Below, one piece after another: positions 20,947 through 32,745 of a stretch of DNA of 64,000 nt. The DNA comes from Neoceratodus forsteri. Lineage: Eukaryota; Chordata; Ceratodontiformes; Ceratodontidae. The notes under the pieces were generated by a model. The model did no database searches and was not told where the DNA came from. It worked only from the letters and a program-made list of their open reading frames with translations. Where the stretch lies: contig JADMNL010000022.1 in the NCBI GenBank assembly GCA_016271365.2, positions 222,556,501 through 222,620,500 on the forward strand, written 5' to 3'. Numbering within the stretch: position 1 is the first letter of the stretch; every line of letters begins with the position of its first letter. The position numbers were made by a program, and so were the translations under genes.

Positions 20947-23633
20947 TCACTTATGAGTTTTTTTCCTTTTTTTTTTCCTTTTTCCTTTATAACCCACCAT
21001 CTCCTGATCAGGTATAACATGATCTGAGATGGTGGATCGAGAGGTTAATTCACCTTGTTCCATGTCAGATTCATTTTCCTGTGTAAAAAGGGCCGCATAT
21101 GAATTTTCACATGTAACCTCATTAATCGGGGTCAATTTTCTCATAGATTTGCATACTGCAGGGGGAAGGGGTTCAGTTTGTTTACTGTCAAGATCAGTGT
21201 AACAAACTGGTCTCATGGGTACTGCCATAACGTCTGACTCTTTCCCTTTAGTGATGGTAGCATTTTCTATGGCCATAATTACTTGTTTTTCCGGCAGTAG
21301 TTCTTCATCCAACACTATGATTGGGTCAGAAACAGAAGTAGGATGAGTAGGGGTAGGCTTGGGCATGTCTGTAGGTCTGTGTGGTTCAGGTATGTGTAGT
21401 TCAATAACCTGATCTTGGGCATGTTTAATGAGTAACTCGGGGCTACTACAAGTGGCTTTGTTTTTTGCAGACCAAGAACATTCTGAAAAAACATGGCCAT
21501 ACTCATCACAAAGATCACATCTCGTGTAATTTGCACAGTGTAGTGTAATGTGTCCAATTTCCCCATAGTTGTCACAGCGTGGTTTATCACATGTGCTAAA
21601 GAGATGAGTTCTATTTCCACACTGGTAACAGGCTCTAGGATGCCCTGAATAGAAGCATACACCTCTATCTCTACCTAGCATAAAGGAATTAGGTATGTGA
21701 CATATGCCAGCATAATTTTATTTAAGTTTAACTTTATATTTCTACCCTCCAGTCCAGAACATTTCAGAATCCAAAACAGCTTTGGGGTCACTAAGTATGA
21801 CACATTTTTGAGATAACCAGTATGTTATCTCATCCACATGGACCCCTTCATTCCAAAACATTACAATGACATGTTTAATTAGGGGTTTCGTGAGTGGAAT
21901 CACTAAAAAAGGGGTCAATGTGGGTGAAAACTTCACTTGACTATATCTTTCCCAAAATAAGTCAAGTGCATAAGAGGATCTAAAGCTCACATCATAGTTA
22001 TCTTCCCCAGAGATATTAATAAAGGCATACACCTCTCTAGGGGGAAATTTTTAAAGAATTTTAACAAATATTTCCCTACAAATAGTCAATCTGGTCTCTC
22101 TTCCAAGCCTCCCTTATACCGAATTTGGACTGCATTCCATCGTGGGGCTGCTTCTTTCCTGTGTTTAGTAAAAAGTTCAGATAACAAAGGTTTGTATGTT
22201 GCAGCAGTGTCCTCATCTTTAGAAAGATCAGTATCAATGTCTATTACTGTTGTGCGTCCATTATCAGTTGATATTGATTCTTTGTCCTGTGCAGCATCTG
22301 ATCAAGTTACAGGGAGACTAGGCTTTATGTGGGTATTTGTATCAAATATTGCATCTGCTTTCACTGGAACGTCTTGTGATGGAAAAATATTATAGTCCAT
22401 GTTTGATGCCGCTGGCTCCCATTCAGGTTATGATTGAGAAAAATTTAAGGTTGAATCCCAAGCAGGATCTGGCAGCCACTCTCCAGTTGGGGTTTGTTTC
22501 CAACCTGCTTCTTTCAATGTAGTTTGTGGTTTCCAGGTGTCATCAAACAGGCTGCTATGTGCTGCAGGTATTAAAGTAGTAGGACCTGTTTGTATTCTGA
22601 AAGCTCCCCCTTGTGGATTACTTGTGGAACTGTCTTGCAGTTTGAGGTTCGCAAAAGTCCAAGCCGACCATCTTTCTTTCCCATCTCCTTTAGTGTTTGT
22701 ACCCATCTGTTGCCCTTCAGTAAATGTGAAAACAGAGACATTCTCCTGTCCACCATTGTTTTTTTGAAATTGTACATTTAGCTCAGTTCATTGCACTGCC
22801 TCATCATCCCCTATTTTGCAATCTGCCAGAAAAACAAAACCGGAGTGTTTAGACAAGATTTGGGGCTGATTAGCTCATAAGGGCTAAACATTTGGGCTGC
22901 AGTGCATTGCGTCTTTGCAGGTAGTAACCTCTGTTTCCAAGCTGTTTCTCCTGTCTTGCATATTAACTGTCTCAGCCTGTAATGTAATGCTCTTACTTTT
23001 TTCACAGTTTACAGCTGTATTAGCGTTTGTTGGGATTTCTATGTTAAGTCTCTCAGTTGACACAGCTTCACTGCTATCGGAATGCACTGTCACAGTATTA
23101 CAGTTTGAAAACAACTCACCCAGCTGGGCTCGGCTTTTTGATGCTTCCACATCAGCAGAAGTTTTGACAGGCCGCTCTGTTTTAGGGATAGTCGCAGGAA
23201 CAACATGTAGTTTAGCAATTTCATCCTGAATACTTTGTTGTACCTCATAATGGTGCCTTTCTTCTTCCATTAGTTCCTCCTGTAAAACTTGCTCTTGTTG
23301 CAATATTATTTTTTCAAGTTTAACCAATGGAAAATTAGTAAGGACTTCACCGTGACTTAGGTCCTCAGTTGATATGAAAATTTCCTGTAGATCAGGATCC
23401 ATATCTGAACCCAAACCATTAGTATTATTATCTACTGTGGCCTCTGGCTTGTTCAAGGCAGGAGAGGAGGCCTTCTCTCCCACCTCTACCTCCATCCACA
23501 TCAAAGACACTCTGAACTGGCCATGCTCACAGCCAGCAAGGCCACCTACTGCAGAGCAGGGGAATTTCCCCGGTGAAATGGCCAAATTTCCTCCATTCAT
23601 GAAAAATACCACCAACAGCTTAATCTGGTACAA
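20947..23633 (-). pseudogene. ORF1 of the Tx1-like LINE with triple zinc knuckle
   Basis: The C-terminal part (21681-20947) holds three consecutive knuckles: CYQCGNRTHLFSTC, CDNYGEIGHITLHC (second cysteine replaced) and CDLCDEYGHVFSEC, then a polar tail ending in a lysine run. Upstream (22032-21742) is a GEDNYDVSFRSS and MFWNEGVHVDEITYWL region that fits the RNA-binding part of Tx1 ORF1. Further upstream frames (22706-22428, 23633-22884) are acidic and helix-rich with no motif I can name. ORF1 proteins coat element RNA. Stops separate the parts. Confidence 0.65.
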
Positions 23634-23649
23634 GGTCAGTAGGCATTCA

Positions 23650-23699
23650 TCTGTATCCCCCTTCCCCAGGTCGTGCCTGAAAATAGGCAGGATTTTTTT
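23650..23699 (+). mobile_element. Left part of an L2/SINE-type 3' tail split by CR1
   Basis: CAGGTCGTGCCTGAAAATAG matches 2412-2431 at 19 of 20 bases. The rest of this tail reappears at 26228-26259 beyond the CR1. Confidence 0.65.
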
Positions 23700-26227
23700 A
23701 GTGCCAGGGGGAAGGAATGGACAAGGATATGATGGAAGGCATTCTTAGAATGGCAGAGAAAGGGGAGATACTGTTGATGGGAGACCTGAATATGCCAGAT
23801 GTTAACTGGAGCACATTTTGCTGCAGCCACATCCAAGAGCAGGGCCATTCTTGATGGCCTACAGGTGGCAGGCATTAGACAGCTAGTTTGGAACCCACTC
23901 ATGAGGAGCAATCTTAGACCTCGTGACTCTCAAGCGGGGCAGTGAGAGGATCTCAGATCTAGAAGTGGGTTGCCATCTGAGGACAAGTGACCATCAAACA
24001 GTGTGGTTCACGTTAAACTCAGCTACAGAGTCAAGCCATACAAAAGTGAGGGTACTGGACTTTAGGAGGGCTGACTTTGGCAAGATGGGAGAGTGCCTCA
24101 GAAAAGCACTAGCAAACAGGCTAGAAGGAGGTGTGGAGCAACAATGGGGAATTAGCAAAACTGCTATCACAGAGGCAACAAGCCTTTGTGTGAAGCAAAT
24201 AAACAAATCAAAATGAAAGAAAAAGCCACTATGGTTCTCAAGAGAGGTGGCTATGAAAGTCAGGAAGAAAAAGATAGCATTCCGGAAGTATAAGGAAACA
24301 CAGAAGGAGCAAGACAGAGAGCTGTACCAGTTAAGGCAGAAAGAAGCAGGGAGGGAAGTCAGAATAGCAAAGGCCCAAACTGAGGAAAGAATAGCCAACT
24401 CAGTTAAGAAGGGATAAAACCTTTATAGGTACATCAGCGTGTAGAAAGACAAAGGGAGGGATAGTGAGGCTGAATAGAATGAACGGTGGGTGGGCAGAGG
24501 GGACAGTGAAAAGCAGGAATACTGAATGAATATTTCTGCTCAGTATTCACAAAGAGGAGAAGTGCCTAATCCAATTAACAGAAGCACTCTTGATAGGGGT
24601 CGATCCCAGTCCTTTCACAGAAGAAAGGGTTCTGCAAGAACTCCTAAAACTGAAGGTGGACAAAGCAATGGGTCCTGATGGAATTCACCCCAGAATTCTA
24701 AAAGAATTAAGGAAGGAACTAGTGAAACCACTGGCTACTCTTTTAATAAATCATGGGAGGATGGTGTGGTACCGAGGACTGGAGGAAGGTGGATGTGATT
24801 CCCTTCACAAAAGTGGGACCAAGACAGAGGCAGGAAACTACAGACCTGTCAGTCTGACCTCTGTGGTAGGAAAGTGATGGAGTCACTTCTGAAGGAAAGA
24901 ATAGTTGAGTACCTAGAGGTCAGTGAGCACAGGATCCAAGGCAGCATGGGTTCACAGTGGGAAGGTCATGTCAGACGAATCTAATATATTTCTTTGACTG
25001 GGTGACCAAAGTAGTAGACCAGGAGGGGCTGTGGACATGCCTACCTAGACTTTAGCAAGGCATTTGACACAGTCCCACACAAAGATTATTAGTCAAATTA
25101 ACCAGCCTGGGAGTGGGTCCCAGGGTGGTAGCCTGGTAAAACATTGGCTGGACAACAGGACACAGAAGGCAATTGTAAATGGAGTCCACTCTGAAGAAAG
25201 GGCGGTTACCAGTGTGGGTACCGCAGGGTTCAGTATTGGGTCCAGTCCTTTTTAATGTCTTCATCAGTGACATTGCAGAGGGACTGGAAGGAAAAGTATG
25301 CCTTTTTGCAGATGACACAAAGATCTGCAACAGGGTTGATAAACAAGGAGGCGTGGAAAGGATGAAAAGGGACTTGGCAAGGTTGGAGGAATGGTCAGAA
25401 GTATGGCAGCTAGGATTCAATGCAAAAAGTGCAAAATAATGCACCTGGGAAACAAGAACCCAGGGGAAGAATACACAATGGGTTGGGAGGTAGTAACAAC
25501 AACAAAACAGGAAAGGGACCTGGGGGTAATCATATCAGATGACCTTAAGGTTAGCAAGCAATGTGAGAAGGCAGTAGGGAGGGCTGGGGGTATACTGGGA
25601 TGTATAGGGAGAGGCATCAGCAGCAGAAAACAGGAAGTTGTTATCCCTCTGTACAGACAGTTGGTGAGACCCCATCTGGAATACTGTGTCCAGTTCTGGA
25701 GACCCCATCTCCGCAAGGACATAGACAGGATAGAGGCAGTCCAGAGGAGGCAACTAAAATGGTGCAGGGTCTACAGAGAAGCCGTGTAGGAGAAGAGACT
25801 AAGGAGCTTAATATGTATACCCTTGAGGAAAGAAGGAGAGGGGGGACATGATAGAAACTTCAAGTACCTCAAGGAATCAACAATGTCCAAGAGGGTAGCA
25901 TCTTTCAGAAAAAAGACTTGCAAGAACAAGGGGACACAATTTAAAGATAGAAGGAGGGCGGTTCAGGGCAATGTGAGGAAATATTATTTCACAGAGAGGG
26001 TAGTGGATGCATGGAACAGCCTTCCTGAGGAAGTTGGGGTCTAAAACAGGGAGATTTCAAGAATGCATGGGACAGACATAAGGCAATTCTTGTGGGGGGC
26101 AGGAAGATATAGGCTGTTGGTTAACAGGATCTGTGGCCTATCCTGTAGGTAGGGAAATGGACAGACTAGATGGGCCTAGAGGTCCTTATCTGTCATCAAA
26201 GTCTATGTTTCTATGTTTCTATGTTTC
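23700..26227 (+). mobile_element. 5'-truncated CR1 LINE inserted into the tail element
   Basis: Begins inside the endonuclease and runs to the 3' octamer-like units (TCTATGTT, three copies, 26203-26227). It sits between the two halves of an A-rich retroposon tail inside PLE-A. The coding part is described separately. The 3' untranslated stretch (26.03-26.20 kb) matches the scraps at 17.57 kb and 41.45 kb. Confidence 0.9.
23710..26045 (+). pseudogene. CR1 ORF2: endonuclease end and reverse transcriptase
   Basis: In pieces on the plus strand: the endonuclease core MGDLNMPDVNWST (23.78 kb), TSDHQTVWFTLN (24.0 kb) and VRVLDFRRADFGKM (24.05 kb). RT follows with KVDKAMGPDGIHPRILKEL (24.66 kb), NYRPVSLTSVVGK (24.85 kb), AYLDFSKAFDTVPH (25.05 kb), [15 protein letters not shown] (25.23 kb), and the active site LFADDTKI (25.31 kb). 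CFI-like palm and thumb pieces and LGVIISDDLKVSKQCEK (25.52 kb) come next. The FADD motif is intact but at least four frameshifts break the frame. Role in a live element: target-primed reverse transcription. Confidence 0.9.
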
Positions 26228-26259
26228 TTACCCGGTCAACAAAAATGAAATAAATAAAT
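26228..26259 (+). mobile_element. Right part of the split L2/SINE-type tail
   Basis: TTACCCGGTCAACAAAAATG then AAATAAATAAAT. It corresponds to 2455-2484 and continues the tail begun at 23650-23699. Confidence 0.65.
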
Positions 26260-27692
26260 GCATATTATATCATCTATAAAGCGATACCATTTCACAATAT
26301 AATTGTGATATGGATTAACATTTTCATTAAGAACACTAGTTTTCTCCCAGTTACCAAGAAATAGGTTGGCATAACCGGGTGCCACTGATGCCCCCATCAT
26401 TGTGCCACATTTTTGTTCAAAGAAAGTGCCTTCCAATTCAAAGAAGTTTTGTTTTAAAGTAAATTCTATACAATCCAAAATAAACTCTATTGGCCCTTCG
26501 TCAATATCCTGGTAATTGTCCAGAAAATTGTTAGTGCTTTCAAACCATCTGTATGTCATATAGATTGATAGAGTGACTCTACATGTATACACAGACAGCT
26601 ATAATCTTTTTCCCACACAACATCCTGTAGTTTTGCAAGGAGATCACTTGTATCTCTGATATATGACTCAAGGTTAATGACCATAGGTTGCAAGAAAACA
26701 TCCACAAACTTTCCCAGGTTTTGAGTAATAGTGCCCACCCCAAGACTATGGGTCTACCTGGTGGGTTGTCCCTGTCTTTATGGATTTGATGAAGTATATA
26801 AAAACCTGACACTCTAGGGAACTCTTTCCACAAAAAAACATATTCTCCTTCTGAGATATCACCCCTCTTTACTGCATCCATAAGTAAACAGTTAAGCTCT
26901 TTTCTGTATTTAGTAGTAGGATTGCAGGATAGTTTCTTATAATTATGTATGTTATTCAAAAGACCCAAAACTGTTTCTTTGTAATTATCTCTATCTAACA
27001 CAATGATGTTGTCACTTTTATCAGTGGGTTTTATTACCACTGATACTTCCATTGACAATGTCTTTAAAGCTTCCCTTTCATGTTCATTTAAATTAAATCT
27101 ACAGGTGGCATTATTGCTGATTAATAATGCTGAGACCTGTTTTGTTACTGTTTTCTCATAGGCACAAATGGCTGCATTACATATTTTGGGGCAAAACTCT
27201 GAACTAAGTCTGAACAAGGATTTCCTCATTTTTTTCAACTCCTGACCTAATCCCAGGATGCCATTACCTCTTGAAACAGTATGATGTACCACAACTGGTT
27301 CTACTTCTGTGCTGTGTTCTTTTAGTAGTTCTTCCAAAACATTTAAATCCAGGTCCATTTCATAAGAATCAGTGTCTTTGGGGGGCTCTGAACCAAACAT
27401 ATCTGCTCCCCTAGATTCTTCTTATGTTATAGTTAATCCCTGTGCTTCATCTATGTCTCTAATTAAATCCGGTCTTGTTATTTCTTCAAGTAACAAATTT
27501 AAATTTATATCATCTGTTGCATTCAGGGGGTTTACATTCATTATGCACATTTCAGGATCCCAGTCAATATTCCTCAGCTGTAAATCCCTGGAGAAATGTA
27601 GTTTAAGGTGCAGTTTCCTGAAGAATTTATTAAGGTCAACAAAGATCTGAAACTCATTAATTATTGGTGTAGGGATAAAAGAAAAGCCTCAT
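26260..27692 (-). pseudogene. PLE-A reverse transcriptase, fingers to catalytic core
   Basis: Minus strand: a lead-in from 27.69 kb, then EALKTLSMEVSVVIKPTDKS, IIVLDRDNYKETVLGLL and YKKLSCNPTTKYRKEL near 27.05-26.9 kb. These are Penelope RT fingers. ILHQIHKDRDNPPGRPIV lies at 26.78 kb. After a frameshift come LLAKLQDVVW (26.63 kb), FEQKCGTMMGASVAPGYANL (26.4 kb) and the active-site region KWYRFIDDII at 26.28 kb. The two aspartates of YxDD-type RTs are kept. The frame breaks near 26.6-26.75 kb. Confidence 0.9.
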
Positions 27693-27708
27693 TTCAAAAC
27701 TGATTCTT
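27693..27708. repeat. 16-bp target site duplication, left copy
   Basis: TTCAAAACTGATTCTT, identical to 28357-28372. Confidence 0.92.
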
Positions 27709-28356
27709 TTTTTTTTAACCTTGTGTTTATCCTCCTACCTGCACCATCACTCCACTCTTTCAGACCCCCTCAAGTAGCCTTCCACAACATCCCATGGTGC
27801 CCCCAGGAGTCTGCTCCTAGAGTGTCCATCCACTCAGAAATCCCTCAGGTAACCCAGTATACCCCCTGGGTGGGGCGGGGGAAGGTCTCCCCAAACCTTT
27901 CCCCCCACACAATGATAGAGTGAGTGGTCCACATTGGAGTCTGCCCCCAGTGAGCACCGGTGACGTGGTCTGGCTTCAGAGGAGTCATCACCTAGGAGTG
28001 ACAGGCTGCATTTCCTCTTTTTCTGGTGAGTCCCTAGACATCAGCATGCAATGGGGCCAATGAGCTAGGAGGCATGCTGAGACATGCCTCCCACTCCACC
28101 CTCTGCCGACATCTACCCAATACCCTTGCTGCCACTCCAACATACCACACCTACCACCGGGCTCCCCCAGATGGTGGTATTGCAGTGGGAGCTTGCAGAG
28201 AACCCCCCCCAGAGAAGGAGAGCAGCTGTTAGGTGTTCCATCCTTCTCCTCCCCAGCCGACCCCCTGCATCCCGGGCTCGTTCCCGAACCTGGGTCACCG
28301 GCGTTGTATGAGGTGTGGCGGCCAGCGCCTCAACCCTCAGTGCCACCGGGCCAGAA
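27709..28356 (-). mobile_element. tRNA-headed SINE-like retroposon inserted in PLE-A
   Basis: Flanked by an exact 16-bp duplication, with the A-tail (T run on plus) at the left, so it reads on the minus strand. The head, 28.35-28.26 kb, starts GGCCCGGTGGCACTGAGGGT and includes ACCCAGGTTCGGGAACGAGC, a B-box-like GGTTCGGGAAC. The same head with substitutions stands at 54.06-54.2 kb on the plus strand, followed by the same AGGAGAAGGAT / GCTGCTCTCCT blocks, so this is a family. The body is about 650 bp, long for a SINE. I do not recognise its 3' half. Confidence 0.85.
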
Positions 28357-28372
28357 TTCAAAACTGATTCTT
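28357..28372. repeat. 16-bp target site duplication, right copy
   Basis: TTCAAAACTGATTCTT, identical to 27693-27708. Confidence 0.92.
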
Positions 28373-28637
28373 GATACTGTGTTAGGGGTAGCTTTGAGAG
28401 ATTTAATACCTGTAGGTAATGTCTGTCCTTCTCTCTCTGAGAATTCTGTCTGTGCCTGCATTTGTACTTTCCTCCATGTTTGCCCCTTCTTGTTTTCTTC
28501 CCTTTTCTTTCTCTGTTGGCTGATATTGTTTCTGAAAATCCTGATCTCTTTCAAAACTCAGATTTTTAGGTACTTTTTCTGTTGTGTTTTGACCTGCCTG
28601 TGAGTTTCCTTTAGTTTGTCTGGCAAACCTCACCCTT
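28373..28637 (-). pseudogene. PLE-A N-terminal coding segment between two insertions
   Basis: The minus strand encodes a very polar stretch (VRFARQTKGNSQAGQNTTE, SFERDQDFQKQYQPTEK) that joins the 34.95-35.58 kb segment across the L1 and the 27.69 kb segment across the SINE. The basic and glutamine-rich composition is what is expected upstream of a Penelope RT. No motif. Confidence 0.75.
28624..28637. repeat. 14-bp target site duplication of the L1, left copy
   Basis: CAAACCTCACCCTT, identical to 34946-34959; it is followed by the T run of the L1 poly(A) tail. Confidence 0.92.
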
Positions 28638-28979
28638 TTTTTTTTTTTTTGAAATTTAAGTTTATTGAATTTTACATATAAAAAACAAAGAAAACAACCT
28701 ACAAGTATTGAAGGTTTCCTGATCGTACACAAGCTTAACAAGAATATAGCCTAGAGAATACGTACAATCACACCGAATTAGGTGGAAACAGCAATAGGAA
28801 AAATTAACAACAGCAACAGAAACCCCTCCACCCCAACCCCCACCCCCATGGCCTCGGAGAGTTTATAGCTACTGGAAAAGGTAGGATCACTGGAAGGGGA
28901 AAATCAAAGGCTAGAAACCCGGATATATTGGAGGTGAACAATGCAGCAGGGTATATCTAAGGGACTACCCCCCTCAAGG

Positions 28980-31900
28980 TTAATTGAGGTAGAGCGCATA
29001 TAACTTGCCCCATTTCCGAGTAAAGGACTCTAGATTATGTCTGGAACTAGCAATAAATTTCTCGGTATTGAAACAATGGGACATCTCTTTAAGCCATTCC
29101 TGGTAGGTGATAGTCTCCTGATCTAACCAGTGTCTAAGGACCAGCTTTTTAACAACTATTGAGATTAAAGACATGTGGTACCTGCGTTTCTTCACCACAA
29201 TACTAGAGTAAACTCCCAGAATACAAACTTCTAGGGTGAAGAATTCCTTGAGCCCCAAAAGTGGATCCAAGCTATCCCGGATTATGTTCCATAATGGAGC
29301 CACTCTATTGCATTCCCAGAGAACATACAGCAAGTTCTCTTCAGCGACTCCACACCTCGAACATATGCTCTACTTAAGTTTACCAAATTTGAACAGCCTA
29401 ACTGGGGTATAGTAGAGATTGTTTAGAATATAATATTGGATCAATCTATGGTTATCTTGGGATAAGTAGCGGTACACGTCCTTCCAAATTGCTTCCCACG
29501 ATAAGGGGGAGCTCAAGTTAGGGAGTGACCAGATTACGGACCCTTCCAAGGAGTTAGGAAAAAGGTCATTTAGTAGTTTGTTATATATGATGGATATTCC
29601 TTTGGGATTGCTAGCCGCCTTCTGTACTTTCTCTAGAAATGGTCCTACTTTGGGAGGGAGGGAGACAGGCCCGAAGATTTTAAGAATGAGATGTCTGAAT
29701 TGAAATACTTTGAAGATATGTCTCTCGGGGATATTAAAGGAAGTTAAGGTTCTATCCGATGAGAGAAGTGAACCTTGCTCATACAGAGACTCCACCCGTA
29801 GGTTGTTTATTTGTGGAAGCCAAACAGAGGTTATCAACTACCACCAATTTTAATATTAGGATTTAGGGTGAGAGGTTGTCCTGGATCTTTGGTTTGTGAT
29901 ATGTTGAAAAGTTCCAGCATTGAAGAAGGACTTTAATAGAGAGACGATAGTGGAGTCTCGGATATCTGGGGGCAGAGGGGAAAAGGGGTGCCAAAAGATA
30001 CGGGGGGGGCGTAGGTTAAACTGATCTAGTAGACTTAGCTCTCTCTGTAGCCAAATTGGTTGAGGCAAGTTAGACTGTGCGGTGGACCACTTACCAATTC
30101 TGTTTAAGTGACTAACCCAGTAATATAGTAAGAAATTGGGCAAACGAAGACCCCCTTTGTCTCTAGATGCACTGAGTTTAAGAAAAGCATGGCGAGGCTG
30201 TTTCCCATTCCAAATATATTTGGATAATAAAGAGTTGACTTGACTGAAGTATTTCCTGGGAAGCCAAATACTAAGGAGGTTCAGGGGGTAGAACAATCAG
30301 GGTAAAATATTCATTTTGATGATGTTAATTCGCCCCCATAGGGATAACGGCAGATTTTGCCACCGGTCCAAGTCCCGCTGGATTTTTGTTAATACATTGT
30401 CCAAATTAAACTTCTTGACCGTTTCCAACTCCCGAGCCACATGGATACCCAAGTATTTGAATGAAGTCGGGGCCCATTTCATACTGAACCGTGTGAAGCC
30501 TGAGTGAAAGGTAAAAGAGTTTAACGGAAAAATAATTGATTTGGAGACGTTCAACCTGAAATTAGAAACCTGACCAAACCGGTCAATGATTCATAACACT
30601 TGTGTTAAGGATGACTCAGGATTGGTAAGGTGCAACAGAATGTCATCAGCAAAAGCTGATACGGTCAGAGGGAGTTGAGAGATGACACAGCCTGACACTC
30701 GTGGAGAATTCTTGATGCTGATGAGTAAAGGTTCTAGGTATAGATTGAAGAGATAGGGGGAAAGGGGGCATCCTTGGCGTGTGCCTGCACATAAAGGGAA
30801 TCGGGAGGAAAAAACCCCATTACAATAAACTTTTGCCGAAGGGGACTTATAAATTGCCATGATCATATGAATAAAAGAGTCGGGGAAGCCCATTCTCTTC
30901 AGAGTGGCCCATAGGAATTCCCAGTTTACCCTATCGAAAGCTTTTTCAGCATCGAGAGCAACTAGGACCATGGGATCTTGTGAAGTGTGGGCCACTCGGA
31001 AGACATGGGACAAAGTTCTCAAAAGATCGGCTGATGATCTACCCTGGACAAACCCCGCCTGCTCCGGACTTAGCAGGTGTAGCCATATCTTTTTAATTCT
31101 GAGTGATAGAATTTTGGATAGGATTTTGATATCATAATTTAAAAGCGAGATTGGACGGTAACTGGCTGGATCTGTTAAGGGTTTATCAGGCTTGGGGATT
31201 AGAATTATTGTAGCTTCTAGGAGAGGAGGATCTATTGAATCCGCAGTGAACATATATTCGTAAAGGTTGAGGAGAGGGGAAAGTTCTTTGGAAAAAATTT
31301 TGTAAAAATTTGAAGGAAAGCCATCAGGCCCGGGGGCTTTCCCTAACACCAACTCATTGATTGCATCTTCGACTTCGCCTAAGGTGATGGGGGCTGATAG
31401 AATATCACAGTGGTGTGACTGGAGGGAAGGGAGATTGATTTCATCCAGGAAGAGCTCTATTCTCTGGGAATGCAATGTAAAGGAGTGCCTGCTATAGATG
31501 CCTGTGTAGAAAGACTCAAAGATTTGAGCTATGTCCCTAGGTAGCGTCCTATTAGTACCATCTTGGGCTTTAAGAGCCGGGATTAGGAGAACTCCATCTC
31601 TCTCAGTCTAAGGGCTACCATATTGCCAGATTTTTGCCCTGATCGATGTATCTGGTCTTAGTCTTAAATAAAGCATATTCAGCTTTTCCGAGTCAGATCG
31701 TTGTATTCGTTCCTGAGATTAATGAGAGCTGTTAAGTTTGCTGAGGAGTTGCAGAGGAGAAAATTGTCCTCGGCTGCTCTCAGCTGTTGGGATAACAAAT
31801 TTATTTTGCATTCCCGTATTTTTTCCTGGTGGCAGCAATCTTAATAAGTTCCCCCCTGATGAAACATTTGAGAGAGCACCACAGTATGTCATATCTGTGG

Positions 31901-32745
31901 ACAGACCCTTGGTTCAGTTCTAAGTAAGAAAGGATCATGTCCTTGATTTGGGAAACCATGTGATCATCCTTAAGGATCTGCGTATTAAGTTTCCATGATG
32001 TGTCCCTTTGTCCTTGGACACCCAGAGAGATCTTGACCCATACCAGGGAGTGGTCTGAAATAACTATTGGTTCTATACCCACTTGGTGAACACTGCTCAT
32101 TAAGGAAGAGCTAATTAGAATATAGTCTATTCTTGACCAAGTTTGGTGTGCGATGGGAGTAAAAGGAATAGAGAGCGATGTATCTGGGTTAAGAAGGCGC
32201 CAGGGATCACAGAGTCCCAGTAGGTGGACAAAATCAACAAGGGCTAGTTGGGGAGGGGACATCGGTTTTAGCGGTCTATAAGTCTTATCTAATTCACTAG
32301 AAGGAGCTATGTTCCAGTCCCCCCTGAGGATAAGGAGGGAGGGCAGAAATCTGCTCAGATTGGTTACTAGGGACATTAAAAAGGACGGGTCACCACCCAC
32401 AGGTGCATATATTGCCCCTAGTACCACACTACTGCTGTCAAGCTGGCCCTTGACCAATACAAATCTACCATCTTGGTCAGTAATACTGTCTTCTGCTATG
32501 AATCGGACATAATGCTTAATTATTATAGCCACCCCCCTGCTAGCTTGCGAGCCGGACGCAGTGAAAATTTGGGTGAAACCTTGCCTGCGCAATCTATTGG
32601 CCTCAGAGGCAGCCAGGTGAGTTTCCAACATGAACCCTATGTCCACATTCAAAAGGGAATAATTCAGAAAAACCTGCTGCCTTTTAAGAGGGTCATTGAC
32701 GCCTCGAACATTCCAACTTGCTAATTTAAGCGGTCTCACAGCCAT
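28980..32745 (-). pseudogene. L1 ORF2: endonuclease, reverse transcriptase, C-terminal domain
   Basis: The endonuclease spans residues 1 to about 240 (32745-32000): LASWNVRGVN, METHL-like FMLETHL, YAPVGGD, RGDWNIAPS and SRIDYILIS, ending ISDHSLVWVKI, all catalytic blocks present. A frameshift lies between 31.8 and 31.48 kb. RT (31475-30591) shows KAPGPDGFPSNFYKIF, PASYRPISLLNYDIKI, EQAGFVQGRSSAD, LDAEKAFDRVNWEFL, GTRQGCPLSPYLFNLYLEPL and an intact FADDILL. From 31475 to 28980 the frame stays the same, with stops near 30591, 30297, 29856 and 29370. The end carries YVLWECNRVAPLWNII. Total length is about 1255 codons, normal for L1. Confidence 0.93.

Larger units (their letters stand above)
17171..23640 (-). 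mobile_element. Tx1-like LINE (L1 superclade) with zinc-knuckle ORF1
   Basis: Minus-strand order is ORF1 (23.63-20.95 kb), APE-type endonuclease (20.8-20.0 kb), RT (19.8-18.6 kb) and a C-terminal cysteine/histidine region (17.95-17.35 kb), closing with AATAAA near 17.17 kb. The size is close to full length. ORF1 with clustered CCHC knuckles is typical of the Tx1 group first known from Xenopus. Many stops and shifts are present. A short CR1 3' end is inserted at 17.57 kb. Confidence 0.75.

Noticed and set aside
20947..21690. Host cellular zinc-knuckle (CNBP-like) protein
   Set aside because: The context is a LINE with endonuclease and RT directly downstream on the same strand; the knuckles fit Tx1-like ORF1.
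28260..28356. Possible tRNA gene on the minus strand
   Set aside because: It is the tRNA-like head of an inserted SINE-type element bracketed by a 16-bp duplication.
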